A DNA stretch of 64,000 nt from a virus: the IMG/VR virus record IMGVR_UViG_3300036985_002246, positions 62,001 through 126,000 of that record; one strand, written 5' to 3'. This document shows positions 53,967 through 62,498 of this stretch, in pieces. The notes beneath the pieces are model-generated. The model ran no database searches. It was not told where the DNA came from and was given only the letters and a program-made list of their open reading frames with translations. Each line of letters starts with the position of its first letter. Within the stretch, counting starts at the first letter, position 1. The translations under genes were made by a program, and so were the position numbers.

Positions 53967-56155
53967 TGGCGAAGTCTTCACAGATGCCGGACGGCGGGTA
54001 CGACCCCCAGCTTGGCTCGAACTACATGATGGACGGGTTCGACTTCGACTCCGAGTACGGGGAAGGCGTGGACTCGGCTCGCAAGGACCCAAGCCCTGAG
54101 CTTCCTCGTTCGACTCGCGGCCTCGCAGCCCTTCCGGACGGCCTCATGGGCGTGGACCCAGGTGAGGAGTTCGACTTCTCGATCGTCGAGGGCGGGGACG
54201 AGCACGGTCTCGGGAACCTCGGGGAAATGTTCAAGGAGGCTGCGCCTCTCATGGACCTCAACTGGCTTGAGAGCGCCACGCAGGACCCTGAGCGGCTCCC
54301 TGAAGCCGTGAACCCGATCGAGCACAGCCTCAGCGACCTCTACCACCAGACGGAGTTCTCGGACGTTCCTGGGTCCGGCACACGCGCCGAACTGGAGCAG
54401 GCTTGGGGCGTGGACCGCCGCACCGACGGCCAGAACCTCGTCCCGAACGTGGAGTACCCACGCCCCGCCAAGCCCCTGACCTCGGCTCTCCCTGGAACGG
54501 ACCAGTGGCGTGCGGTCGTGGCCCACGCAATGCGGAAGTCGGCTTTCGGGGACGACCTCGACGGAGTCCTTCGTGAGGTCGTCGCGTTCCTCGGACCCGA
54601 CCTTTTGAGGGTTCAGGAGTCCCCTGAGTTCGCAAAGTTTGCCTCGGCCATTCGGTCGATCCGTGCTGAGCATGGCCTGGTCGGCAACGTGTACGTCCGT
54701 GACTCGGCCTTCCCTGGAATCCTCTCCGGGAAGTGGGACGCGGCGATCAAGCGTCGCTGTGCCTCGGCAGCGTACTTCCTGACGACGCCAGGCTCGAAGC
54801 TCGCGGCCTACGAGAACTACCTCGGCAAGAAGGTCGTGACCTCGGTCCCGTGGGGTGAGGCGCTCAACCACTACCGTCCAATCATTGAGGCGGGTGGCAA
54901 GCGGCTCGCTTCGGGGAGCCCTCAGCAGGTTCTTCAGGCGGCGTTCACCCAGCACGTCGCCAAGGTCCGGGCTGCAACGAACTTCCCGACCCACGAGGTT
55001 CCGACGGTCTCTGGTGTGGAGGCCCGCAAGGCGTTCGCAGAGGCACCAGCAACGACACGCGAGGTGGTCGCCCGGAACGAGCGGGTCAGCCTGGTGAAGC
55101 GGGCCGACGCTCGGCTGGAGCGGTGGGTGCGTGCAGGTCTGCTCACGGCGCTTCGGGTGAACCAGTTGCGGGCGCAGATCGGCGACCCGCACGACCTGCT
55201 TCGGACTGCGGCCCTGGAGATCTCCCCGGCGAAGCGTGCCGAGTACCTCGGGTCAGGCGTTGGTGCGAAGACCCGTGATTCGAGCACCAAGCGAGACGCA
55301 GCCTGGGCCTCGGGCAAGAACGCAGAGATCCAGAAGGCTTCGCTCGACCGGGCGAAGGTGACGATCGCCAAGCTCGTGAAGTCCGGCAGCCTCACCCCTG
55401 AGGAGGCTGGGCAACTGCTGACGAGTGGTCTGGAGCCGGAGATTCTGCTCCACAAGGCGACGGAGCTTGCCACCGCCCCCAAGGTCGCAATGCTCGCCAA
55501 GACCCCGGAGAAGTCCTACTCCGGCCCTGTCTACAAGACGGCCCTGACCTCGAAGCGCGCCCAGGACCTGACCCCCGTGCTCCCGCTGGAGGTCCGCAGG
55601 CTTCTTCGCTGGGCCTCGGTGCAAATGAGCGAGGGCATGGCGGGCAAGGACCTGGACTATATGCTGTCGGCCAGGTTCTCGGACGGCCTCCGCAAGCAGG
55701 CAGACGCACCTCTCACTCAGCTTCGCAAGAAGCACGAGGGGCTCGCGGGTCACCTGTACGTCGAGGCCAGCGCCTACGCGAGCCCGGCAGGGACAGACGG
55801 GTGCGAGAAGGGTGCGCTCATTCACCGGGCCAACCAGCTTCGCTCGGTCCTCGCCATGGACCGCTGCGCTACCTGCACCTCGAACGTCGGGAACCACTGC
55901 CAGAAGTACAGCAAGGCGATCGTGGACGCCGTTCCCGAGAAGCAGGCAGCCAAGTACCAGGCGGAAATGATCCGCCTCGCGAACTCGGACGACTCGGAGC
56001 GCACAGCCTCGCTCTTCGCCCCCTCCTTCGACGAGGGTGAGTACGAGCTTCAGAACGACAACCTCGACGACATTGAGTTCAGCAACGCCCCTCCGGTCGA
56101 AGACCTCGGTGGGATCCTCTTCGAGGGGCTGATTCTCGACACCGACGAGGAGTGA
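53963..56155 (+). CDS. large unrecognised protein with Cys clusters and internal duplication, 730 aa
   Basis: ATG overlaps the previous stop. The acidic N-terminus has Met/Gly/Asp-rich stretches. Two related blocks occur: EFAKFASAIRSIRAEHGLVG with RRCASAAYFL (near 220-280), and LRKKHEGLAGHLYVEASAYA with DRCATCTSNVGNHC (near 590-650). The second has a CxxC...C set that could bind zinc. A helical middle has two copies of a LERW/LTPEEAGQLLTSG type unit. It is upstream of packaging genes and is probably a virion or assembly protein. Confidence 0.6.
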   Translation: MMAKSSQMPDGGYDPQLGSNYMMDGFDFDSEYGEGVDSARKDPSPELPRSTRGLAALPDGLMGVDPGEEFDFSIVEGGDEHGLGNLGEMFKEAAPLMDLNWLESATQDPERLPEAVNPIEHSLSDLYHQTEFSDVPGSGTRAELEQAWGVDRRTDGQNLVPNVEYPRPAKPLTSALPGTDQWRAVVAHAMRKSAFGDDLDGVLREVVAFLGPDLLRVQESPEFAKFASAIRSIRAEHGLVGNVYVRDSAFPGILSGKWDAAIKRRCASAAYFLTTPGSKLAAYENYLGKKVVTSVPWGEALNHYRPIIEAGGKRLASGSPQQVLQAAFTQHVAKVRAATNFPTHEVPTVSGVEARKAFAEAPATTREVVARNERVSLVKRADARLERWVRAGLLTALRVNQLRAQIGDPHDLLRTAALEISPAKRAEYLGSGVGAKTRDSSTKRDAAWASGKNAEIQKASLDRAKVTIAKLVKSGSLTPEEAGQLLTSGLEPEILLHKATELATAPKVAMLAKTPEKSYSGPVYKTALTSKRAQDLTPVLPLEVRRLLRWASVQMSEGMAGKDLDYMLSARFSDGLRKQADAPLTQLRKKHEGLAGHLYVEASAYASPAGTDGCEKGALIHRANQLRSVLAMDRCATCTSNVGNHCQKYSKAIVDAVPEKQAAKYQAEMIRLANSDDSERTASLFAPSFDEGEYELQNDNLDDIEFSNAPPVEDLGGILFEGLILDTDEE

Positions 56156-56159
56156 CCCC

Positions 56160-56786
56160 ATGAACCCCAGCACCCCCCGGAAGTTCAACATTCTCGTTGC
56201 CGCCCTCAAGACACCCTCTGACCCAAGCAGAGGGCCGAGCGGCAACCCGACCGTCTCCCGCACGGGGTTCACGCTTCAGCAGGTGGTTCTGCCGAACGGG
56301 ACGACCCGCATTGGCGGACCCACCGCCGTCATTCCGCCCCCGAGCGCCCTCGCCCACACGGCAGCAATTGTGTGCGGAAACGGGGAGTACTGGGACCCCA
56401 GTGTGACAGTGCCTGGGCCGTTCTACTACGAGGAGGAGGTCTCCCTCTTCGACCAGTACGTCACGGCCAGCGCAAACTTCGGCATCGGCATGGGCTCAGG
56501 CACCGGACCCGCCGCCGCGATTGCGACCTCGCTCGCCACCTCGCTCGGGTCTTACCCGGACATTGACGCCCTCGCTGTTGGCAGCACCGTCTACGTCACG
56601 TCCTTCCGCCCTGAAGCCACCCTCCCGATCAAGGCGACTGCCGACGAGTCCGCCACCTTCGGGGCTCCCCCCTTCCTGGTGTATGGTCCTGGTGGTGTTC
56701 TGCTGTCCGTTGGGCCAGAATACCGGCAGACGTTCTTCGTGACGAAGACCAACAAGACACAGACGCCTCCTGTCTCTCTCCCGTGA
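56160..56786 (+). CDS. hypothetical structural protein, 208 aa
   Basis: Begins MNPSTPRKFNILVAALKTPS. Rich in Gly, Pro, Thr and Ala (FGIGMGSGTGPAAAIATSLA), with predicted beta strands and no charge clusters, typical of head or tail decoration proteins. GGAG upstream of the ATG is present. The stop overlaps the next GTG. Confidence 0.5.
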   Translation: MNPSTPRKFNILVAALKTPSDPSRGPSGNPTVSRTGFTLQQVVLPNGTTRIGGPTAVIPPPSALAHTAAIVCGNGEYWDPSVTVPGPFYYEEEVSLFDQYVTASANFGIGMGSGTGPAAAIATSLATSLGSYPDIDALAVGSTVYVTSFRPEATLPIKATADESATFGAPPFLVYGPGGVLLSVGPEYRQTFFVTKTNKTQTPPVSLP

Positions 56787-57544
56787 AGAGGTGGGGGCTG
56801 AACACGGCGGGGTTCAGAATGAGCAGCAGAGAGCTAGACGGTCTGGACGCTTCAAGCGGCACAGAGGTCGAGAACGACCCCGCAGTCGCCCGGATCATCA
56901 AAGGCTTCGTCGCCCCTGAGGGGGCGCTTCGAGTTCGAGTAGCAGACGAGAAGGGCAAGGTCTGCTGGCGCAGAATCGACGAGGTCCGTGCCACGGACGC
57001 GATCAATCTGACCACGCAGGGCCAGCCCCAGTGGATGTTCAACCCCGTGGGCCGCCCCCGTCAGAAGAACCTCGCGGAGGTTGCCCCTCCGGTCAACCAA
57101 CTCGTCGGGGACCTCCTGCTGATCAAGCAGGCCAACCTCCGGTCGGACCCGGTGATCCTCGCAGCAGAGGCCACACCTGAGTCGGCGGAGGTCCTCAATC
57201 AGGTGCTCCTTGCAATTGCGGAGGAGGCCGCCTCAATCCGGTTCGAGCGTCAGGAGGCCGAGCGCAACGGGGAGGAGACCTCCTCCCTCTCAATGCGCCG
57301 GGTCATGGCACTCAAGGCGATCGGCGACACCTGGATCAAGCGCAAGGAGCAGATCCAGCACGCCGCCGTGGACATGGACAGCGCCGCCTTCCAGGAACTC
57401 TTCAAGTTTATCAGCGAGACGTTCTCCCGCGCAATGACCGCAGCGGGCGTCCGCCAGGAACTGATCGACGCGGTCTTCTCGCAGTTCTCGAAAATGCTCG
57501 ACGACGAGTGGAAGCGCGAAGCCAACACCAGAATGACGGAGTGA
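56783..57544 (+). CDS. hypothetical protein before the terminase, possibly terminase small subunit, 253 aa
   Basis: GTG 56783 overlaps the previous stop; ATG 56819 (MSSRELDGLDASSG) is an alternative start. Mostly helical (LNQVLLAIAEEAASIRFERQ; SSLSMRRVMALKAIGDTWIK). The C-terminus is a long helix. Its position directly before the large terminase gene and its helical content suggest the small subunit, but no HTH is obvious. Confidence 0.5.
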   Translation: MKRWGLNTAGFRMSSRELDGLDASSGTEVENDPAVARIIKGFVAPEGALRVRVADEKGKVCWRRIDEVRATDAINLTTQGQPQWMFNPVGRPRQKNLAEVAPPVNQLVGDLLLIKQANLRSDPVILAAEATPESAEVLNQVLLAIAEEAASIRFERQEAERNGEETSSLSMRRVMALKAIGDTWIKRKEQIQHAAVDMDSAAFQELFKFISETFSRAMTAAGVRQELIDAVFSQFSKMLDDEWKREANTRMTE

Positions 57545-57550
57545 TCCGTC

Positions 57551-59392
57551 GTGAGTCTGGGCAACCTAGCGATCTCGGGAGCACGAGCGGCTTCCCCTAG
57601 CTCGGCAAGTCGGGCCGTCGCCTCGATCACCGAGTTCATTGAGGAGCCCTGGGGGCTCCAAATGAAGCTCTTTCCGGTCCAGAAGGTGATCCTCAAGGCT
57701 CACTACGGGATCGAGCTAGACGACAAGACCCCGTTCCAGATCTCGGATTGGCGTCGGCAGAAGTTCATGTCGATGACCGAGAAGCAGTACCTGGAGTACC
57801 TCTTCAACGAGGGCCGGGCGAATATCAAGGAGGTCGTCCCCGGAGAGGACCGACGGGAAATGATCCTGTCGATCGGACGCCGAAGCGGCAAGACCACCCT
57901 GTCTGCCTGTGTCTCAGCCTACGAGACGTACAAGCTGATCAGCAAGGGCGACCCGCAGGGGTATTACGGCCTCCCGGCCTCGAACATGATCCAGTTGATC
58001 TCTGTCGCCACGGACAAGGACCAGGCTGGACTGCTCTACCAGGAGGTCTCCGGGCACTACAGAGGGTGCCCCTTCTTTGCCCCCTACATGGCGAACAACA
58101 CCATGTCCTATGCGCGCTTCCAGACGCCGAAGGACGTGGAAAAGTACGGGCAGTTCTCCGAGAACCCAGACGCGAAGGCGACGATCAAGGTCACGTTCCG
58201 GTCCTGTATCGCCAAGGGCTTGCGCGGTGCCGGTAACGTCGTCGTCATTCTCGACGAGGTCGCCCACTTCACCGACGCTGGGCAGTCGTCGGCGGACGCC
58301 GTGTACAACGCCGTCGTCCCGTCTACCTCAGCCTTCTCGCCGAAGGACCCCAAGGACGTTCGGATCCCCACCGGGCCGGTCGAGGCCCGCGTCATTCTGA
58401 TCTCGTCCCCGTTGGGGCGGCAGGGGCTGTTCTACAAGTTGTTCCAAATGGGCATGGGCGGAGGCAGCGTCTCCGCCAACATGCTGTGCATTCAAGCGCC
58501 CTCCTGGGAGGTGAACCCGACGATCCCCGCCTCGGAGTTCGAGAAGCACTACCTGAAGGACCCAGGCGTCTTCTTCACGGAGTACGGCGGCGAGTTCACC
58601 GACCGCACGAGGGGTTGGATTGAGCGCGAGGAGGACGTTGTCGCCTGTATCGACAAGAACCTCCGCCCTCTGATCCGTGGTATCCCACGCCGCCCCCACT
58701 TCCTCGGATTGGACTTGGGCCTCGTCGGCGACGGCACAGCTATCGCCATTGGCCACATTGACGAGACCGGGAAGATCCAAGCCGACCTGATCGACCAGGT
58801 CAAGGCGGGCGAGGGCAAGTACGTGGACAAGGAGCGTCTCGACTTCGACGACGTGGCCAACTGGATCAAGGAACTGAGCGAGCGGTTCTACATTGCGGAG
58901 GGCATTTTCGACCAGTGGGCAGGCATTCCCCTGGAGCAGGCGCTCGTGAAGCGTGGGCTCCAGCAAATGAAGGCCGTGCAAATGACGAAGGTGCTGACCT
59001 CGCAAATGTTCCAGAATTTCAAGGACATGCTCTGGGACAAGAAGCTCCTGCTCTACGACTTCCCCGTGGCCCCGCACGAGAGCCACTGCGGCTATATCAA
59101 GGAGCTTCTGGAGCTTCAGGCCCGCTACCACTCGAAGTACATAACCACCGTCGAGGCCCCCAATGTCGAGGGGAAGCACGACGACTTGTCCGACGCCCTG
59201 ATCCGAATGGTCTGGGTCGCCTCCAACCGACTCAGCAAGCAGCCACATATCGCCCGGTCAGGAATGTCCCTGAGCGGACAGGGCGGCCCGTTTGGTTCGC
59301 CTATGGGGACCGCTCGTAGAAGGCTCCACCAGAGTGGAAGCCACGAGTCGAGAATGGTCCCCAGGGGTCCGTCGAGAAGGCCAACACGGTGA
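57551..59392 (+). CDS. terL: terminase large subunit, 613 aa
   Basis: GTG start (MSLGNLAISGARAASPSS). Walker A starts at G109 (GRRSGKTT), Walker B VVVILD235-E236-VAH. The nuclease domain has FLGLDLGLVGDGTAIAIGHI with its first Asp, and GKHDDLSDALIRMVW with the last acidic pair. It pumps DNA into the head and cuts it. Length is ordinary for large tailed phages. A basic tail (RRRLHQSGSHESRMVPRGPS) follows the nuclease. The portal gene is 600 nt downstream. Confidence 0.93.
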   Translation: MSLGNLAISGARAASPSSASRAVASITEFIEEPWGLQMKLFPVQKVILKAHYGIELDDKTPFQISDWRRQKFMSMTEKQYLEYLFNEGRANIKEVVPGEDRREMILSIGRRSGKTTLSACVSAYETYKLISKGDPQGYYGLPASNMIQLISVATDKDQAGLLYQEVSGHYRGCPFFAPYMANNTMSYARFQTPKDVEKYGQFSENPDAKATIKVTFRSCIAKGLRGAGNVVVILDEVAHFTDAGQSSADAVYNAVVPSTSAFSPKDPKDVRIPTGPVEARVILISSPLGRQGLFYKLFQMGMGGGSVSANMLCIQAPSWEVNPTIPASEFEKHYLKDPGVFFTEYGGEFTDRTRGWIEREEDVVACIDKNLRPLIRGIPRRPHFLGLDLGLVGDGTAIAIGHIDETGKIQADLIDQVKAGEGKYVDKERLDFDDVANWIKELSERFYIAEGIFDQWAGIPLEQALVKRGLQQMKAVQMTKVLTSQMFQNFKDMLWDKKLLLYDFPVAPHESHCGYIKELLELQARYHSKYITTVEAPNVEGKHDDLSDALIRMVWVASNRLSKQPHIARSGMSLSGQGGPFGSPMGTARRRLHQSGSHESRMVPRGPSRRPTR

Positions 59393-59652
59393 GTACACGA
59401 AACGCCAAGAGCGACCCGCTCAAGCCTTCGAGGGCAGACTACCGGATCCTGAAGAAGATCCTGGAGTCCTCCTCGATTGAGGTGGTCCACGTCCCCGCCG
59501 AGTACGACCTGGTTCTCGCTGTCTTCGAGAAGGCAGGCGGGAACTGGGAGCGCCTCTTCGACGGCTCCGCGAACGACCTCCACCTCCTCAAGAGGGTCGC
59601 GAAGCTCGCCTACAAGCACGAGTACCTGACCCATGCCCCTGCGTGGGATTGA
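59389..59652 (+). CDS. hypothetical protein, 87 aa
   Basis: GTG start overlapping the terminase stop (GTGA). Compact alpha/beta protein (RADYRILKKILESSSIEVVH). Between terminase and portal, so probably packaging-related. No family recognised. Confidence 0.55.
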   Translation: MSTRNAKSDPLKPSRADYRILKKILESSSIEVVHVPAEYDLVLAVFEKAGGNWERLFDGSANDLHLLKRVAKLAYKHEYLTHAPAWD

Positions 59653-59659
59653 ACTGCGG

Positions 59660-59665
59660 TAAGGT
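59660..59665 (+). promoter_or_regulatory. -10-like TAAGGT upstream of the 59675 gene
   Basis: CTGCGGTAAGGT lies 9 nt before the ATG. The same element as in the DNA-metabolism genes, here in the packaging block. It could drive the portal gene as well. Confidence 0.45.
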
Positions 59666-59674
59666 TCAGAGCAC

Positions 59675-59980
59675 ATGAGCCGCCTACGCGCCCAGCTATC
59701 CAGGTCCGAGATCGATCGGAAGGTGGCCACCGCCCTGTCAGGGGTGGAGCGCACGGTTCTGTCAACGCTCCAGGAGTGCCACCAGTACGCACGTTCAGTG
59801 GGGAACCCGTTGGAGGCTGCTCGAACCAAGCGTGTGGTCCGTGACCTGGAGAAGGTGCTGGGGGCGCTTTCCGGAGTGCGTCGTGTCAGTCCTGTCTACG
59901 ACGCCGACGACAAGGACCTTCAGTCGTCCGAGCCCACTCCGAAGCCGAAGCGCCCGGCCCCTCCCCCTCCCACGGCATGA
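59675..59980 (+). CDS. hypothetical protein, 101 aa
   Basis: Begins MSRLRAQLSRSEIDRKVATA. Helical (TVLSTLQECHQYARSVGNPL) with a Pro-rich end (PKPKRPAPPPPTA). Just upstream of the portal gene. Function unknown. Confidence 0.5.
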   Translation: MSRLRAQLSRSEIDRKVATALSGVERTVLSTLQECHQYARSVGNPLEAARTKRVVRDLEKVLGALSGVRRVSPVYDADDKDLQSSEPTPKPKRPAPPPPTA

Positions 59981-59991
59981 AGTGAGCTTCC

Positions 59992-61695
59992 ATGAGAACC
60001 AACAAGCAGACACAGGACGCTGACGCCAAGGAGGTCAGGAAGATCTCCAAGCGGGCGAACGTCGAGACCGGTCGGCCTCGCCGTGTCGTTCTGAGTGCCA
60101 TGCGCTCGAAGGTCGCCTTCCCCTCGACAGGCGGAACGTCGTCGGCGACGGCGGGCAACTTCTACTCCCCGGAACTCTCCACCGATTTCCTCGAACTGCC
60201 CCAGTCGGCGGACGAGAAGCGGAACTACTACCGGTTCTTCTACGCGGCGGACCCCTTCGTCGGGCAGGCCGTGGACCTTCACACGGAGCTTCCGCTCTCG
60301 AAGATCCGGCTCAGCCAGCCGAAGGCGAAGAACAAGGACATTGCCGACGCTTCCCTCGCCTTCTGTACCGCATGGGCCAAGCGGATCGGTCTGCTGCACC
60401 GAATGATTGAGATCGTCCACGACTACAACCTCCTGGGGGAGGTGTTCGTGTTCTGCGAGGACGACTCCCCGGATATGCCCGAGGACGTTGAGTACGAACT
60501 CGTCCGGGAGATCGACGAGGAGAGCGGCCACCCCGTCGAGAACAAGAAGCAGCGGGCCGACTGGGCTGAGCGAGCCTCGAAGTGGCTCCTGAAGAACTAC
60601 AAGGGCTGGTCGGCGATCCGGGTCCTGCCCCCCGAGCAGATCCACATGGAGGGCTTCCCCTTCACGGACCAGAAGCTGATCGAACTGATCCCCGACAGCA
60701 AGACGAAGGACGTGATCTCCCGCGCCGACTCGGGCGACCCACACGCTCTGCGCGTCGTTCGGTCCATGCCCAACGAGGTCGTCGAGTCGATCCGCAACGG
60801 TGGGAATATCCCACTGAACACCGACCCGGACGCAGGCTCGTTCGTCTACTACATGGCTCGCAAGAAGAGCCAGTACGAGCCGCGTGGCCACTCAATCCTG
60901 GAGCGGTGCCTCCGCATTCTCGTCTACCGCGACAAGCTCCGCCAGGCGCAGACGAGCATTGCCTCCCGCCACATGACGCCGATCCGGCTGATCTGGGCAG
61001 AGGACGCTAGCGCCGCCGACGTGGACGCGATCCGCGAGCAGGTCGAACTGGCTCTCCAGGACCCCGACTACTCGATCGTCACGAACTTCCAGTTGAACTG
61101 GGAGGAAATGGGCAGCCAGCAGCGGCTCCTCGAACTGTCCGGGGAGTACGAAATGACCGACCGGCAGTTGTACGCCGGTCTGGGGGTCACCGAGTCACTC
61201 CTCTCGGGCGAGTCAAGCTACTCGGGCGACCGGATCAACCTGGAGGTGATCAACACCAGGTATATGCTCCTGCGGGAGATCCTCCAGGACATGATTGAGG
61301 ACAACTTCCTCCGGCCAATGTGCCGTCGAATGGGCTTCGTCGAGGTGGACGAGGCGGGCAACGAGACGGTGATCGTGCCTGCCCTTTCGTTCACCAGGCT
61401 GGCCCTCCGGGACAACGCCGACACGTTCGACGCGCTCTTCAATCTGTATCAGAAGGGCTCCCTCGACGTGGACATTATCCTGGAGCTTCTGAACATTGAC
61501 CCCCACACCACGAGCGAGAAGCTCAAGCGCGATATGTTCACGGTGAACGACTCGAAGTTCAACGACGTGCTCGGGGCGATCTACTCGGAGGCCGGGCGTG
61601 TCCTCGCTGAGAACAGCGACGTGATCACGAAGATCGCCCAGAACGTCGGGCTGAAGTACGTCAAGCCAGTCGAGAAGGAAGAGGGGAGGTTCTGA
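59992..61695 (+). CDS. portal protein, 567 aa
   Basis: Begins MRTNKQTQDADAKEVRKISK. The first 60 residues are basic. Features of large portal proteins include YYRFFYAADPFVGQAVDLHT, SVYYMARKKSQYEPRGHSIL-type surface (here FVYYMARKKSQYEPRGHS), and the long helix with QAQTSIASRHMTPIRLIWAE. GLGVTESLLSGESSYSGDRI is the conserved stretch near the channel. It forms the ring through which the terminase passes DNA. Confidence 0.85.
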   Translation: MRTNKQTQDADAKEVRKISKRANVETGRPRRVVLSAMRSKVAFPSTGGTSSATAGNFYSPELSTDFLELPQSADEKRNYYRFFYAADPFVGQAVDLHTELPLSKIRLSQPKAKNKDIADASLAFCTAWAKRIGLLHRMIEIVHDYNLLGEVFVFCEDDSPDMPEDVEYELVREIDEESGHPVENKKQRADWAERASKWLLKNYKGWSAIRVLPPEQIHMEGFPFTDQKLIELIPDSKTKDVISRADSGDPHALRVVRSMPNEVVESIRNGGNIPLNTDPDAGSFVYYMARKKSQYEPRGHSILERCLRILVYRDKLRQAQTSIASRHMTPIRLIWAEDASAADVDAIREQVELALQDPDYSIVTNFQLNWEEMGSQQRLLELSGEYEMTDRQLYAGLGVTESLLSGESSYSGDRINLEVINTRYMLLREILQDMIEDNFLRPMCRRMGFVEVDEAGNETVIVPALSFTRLALRDNADTFDALFNLYQKGSLDVDIILELLNIDPHTTSEKLKRDMFTVNDSKFNDVLGAIYSEAGRVLAENSDVITKIAQNVGLKYVKPVEKEEGRF

Positions 61696-61995
61696 ATGAA
61701 GCTCAAGATCACCCGCCCGGACGGGACAGTCCTCGAAGCTGAGGGCACCGTCGAGGAGTGCGAGCGCCTTGCGGGTGCGGGGCACCCGCTCCCGGTCCAG
61801 TACCCAATCTACGTCCATCTCCCCTACCAGCCGGTGACCGTCCCCGTCTACCCGACGTACCCGGTCCAGCCGTACCCGTACCCGTACTACGTCGGGGACC
61901 CGATCGGTGTGACACCGACATGGGGAGTGCTCCAAGGGGCGACGGTTGACGGGGTCACCTTCACGTACACAGAGCCTGCCCCGCTTCGGGCGTGA
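61696..61995 (+). CDS. small Pro/Tyr-rich protein, 99 aa
   Basis: The ATG directly follows the portal stop. An N-terminal beta unit (MKLKITRPDGTVLEAEGTVE) is followed by an unusual Pro/Tyr stretch (PVYPTYPVQPYPYPYYVGDP). Probably a virion or head-completion protein. No family recognised. Confidence 0.6.
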   Translation: MKLKITRPDGTVLEAEGTVEECERLAGAGHPLPVQYPIYVHLPYQPVTVPVYPTYPVQPYPYPYYVGDPIGVTPTWGVLQGATVDGVTFTYTEPAPLRA

Positions 61996-62047
61996 CACGG
62001 GGCGTCGCGGTTCGCTTTCTATGGCGTGCCCAGGCTAGGAAGCTCCC

Positions 62048-62497
62048 GTGACACCTCGCAGGTCAGTTCTCGCGTCGGACCTACTTCCGATCATGCACCC
62101 CCTCTACAACCTGAGGGAGATCTGCAAGCAATCCGCTCTGCTGGAGGACCACCTCAACAACGAGCGGAAGCGGTGCGAGGACTGCATTCGGAAGCACTTC
62201 CTGACGATCGAGGCCCTCTACGAGGAGGCCCTCTCGCTCGATAACAAGCAGAAGTGGTCCAACCAGATCGTGGGCAAGGCTGACCTCGTTCGGTCGCTCC
62301 AGGAGCGGTGGATTGACGAGGGTGATCCCCTGGAGATCGCGCAGGAACTGCGTGAGATCCGCAAGGAGTTCGCCCCGCTCTGCTTCGACCTTCGCGGAAT
62401 GACCGAGGAGTCACGGCTCGCCTCAGGCAGGGTCTCTCTTGCCAGGCACGTCGCGGACGTACACCTCGCACGTCGTCCGAGGCACACGGGGTCCTGA
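62048..62497 (+). CDS. hypothetical protein with CxxC, 149 aa
   Basis: GTG start. Residues 10-65 are helical with CEDCIRKHFLTIEALYEEAL (CxxC near residue 44). The rest is helix and a basic end (RHVADVHLARRPRH). Ends 1 nt before the topoisomerase fusion start, so the two are coupled. Confidence 0.55.
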   Translation: MTPRRSVLASDLLPIMHPLYNLREICKQSALLEDHLNNERKRCEDCIRKHFLTIEALYEEALSLDNKQKWSNQIVGKADLVRSLQERWIDEGDPLEIAQELREIRKEFAPLCFDLRGMTEESRLASGRVSLARHVADVHLARRPRHTGS

Positions 62498-62498
62498 C

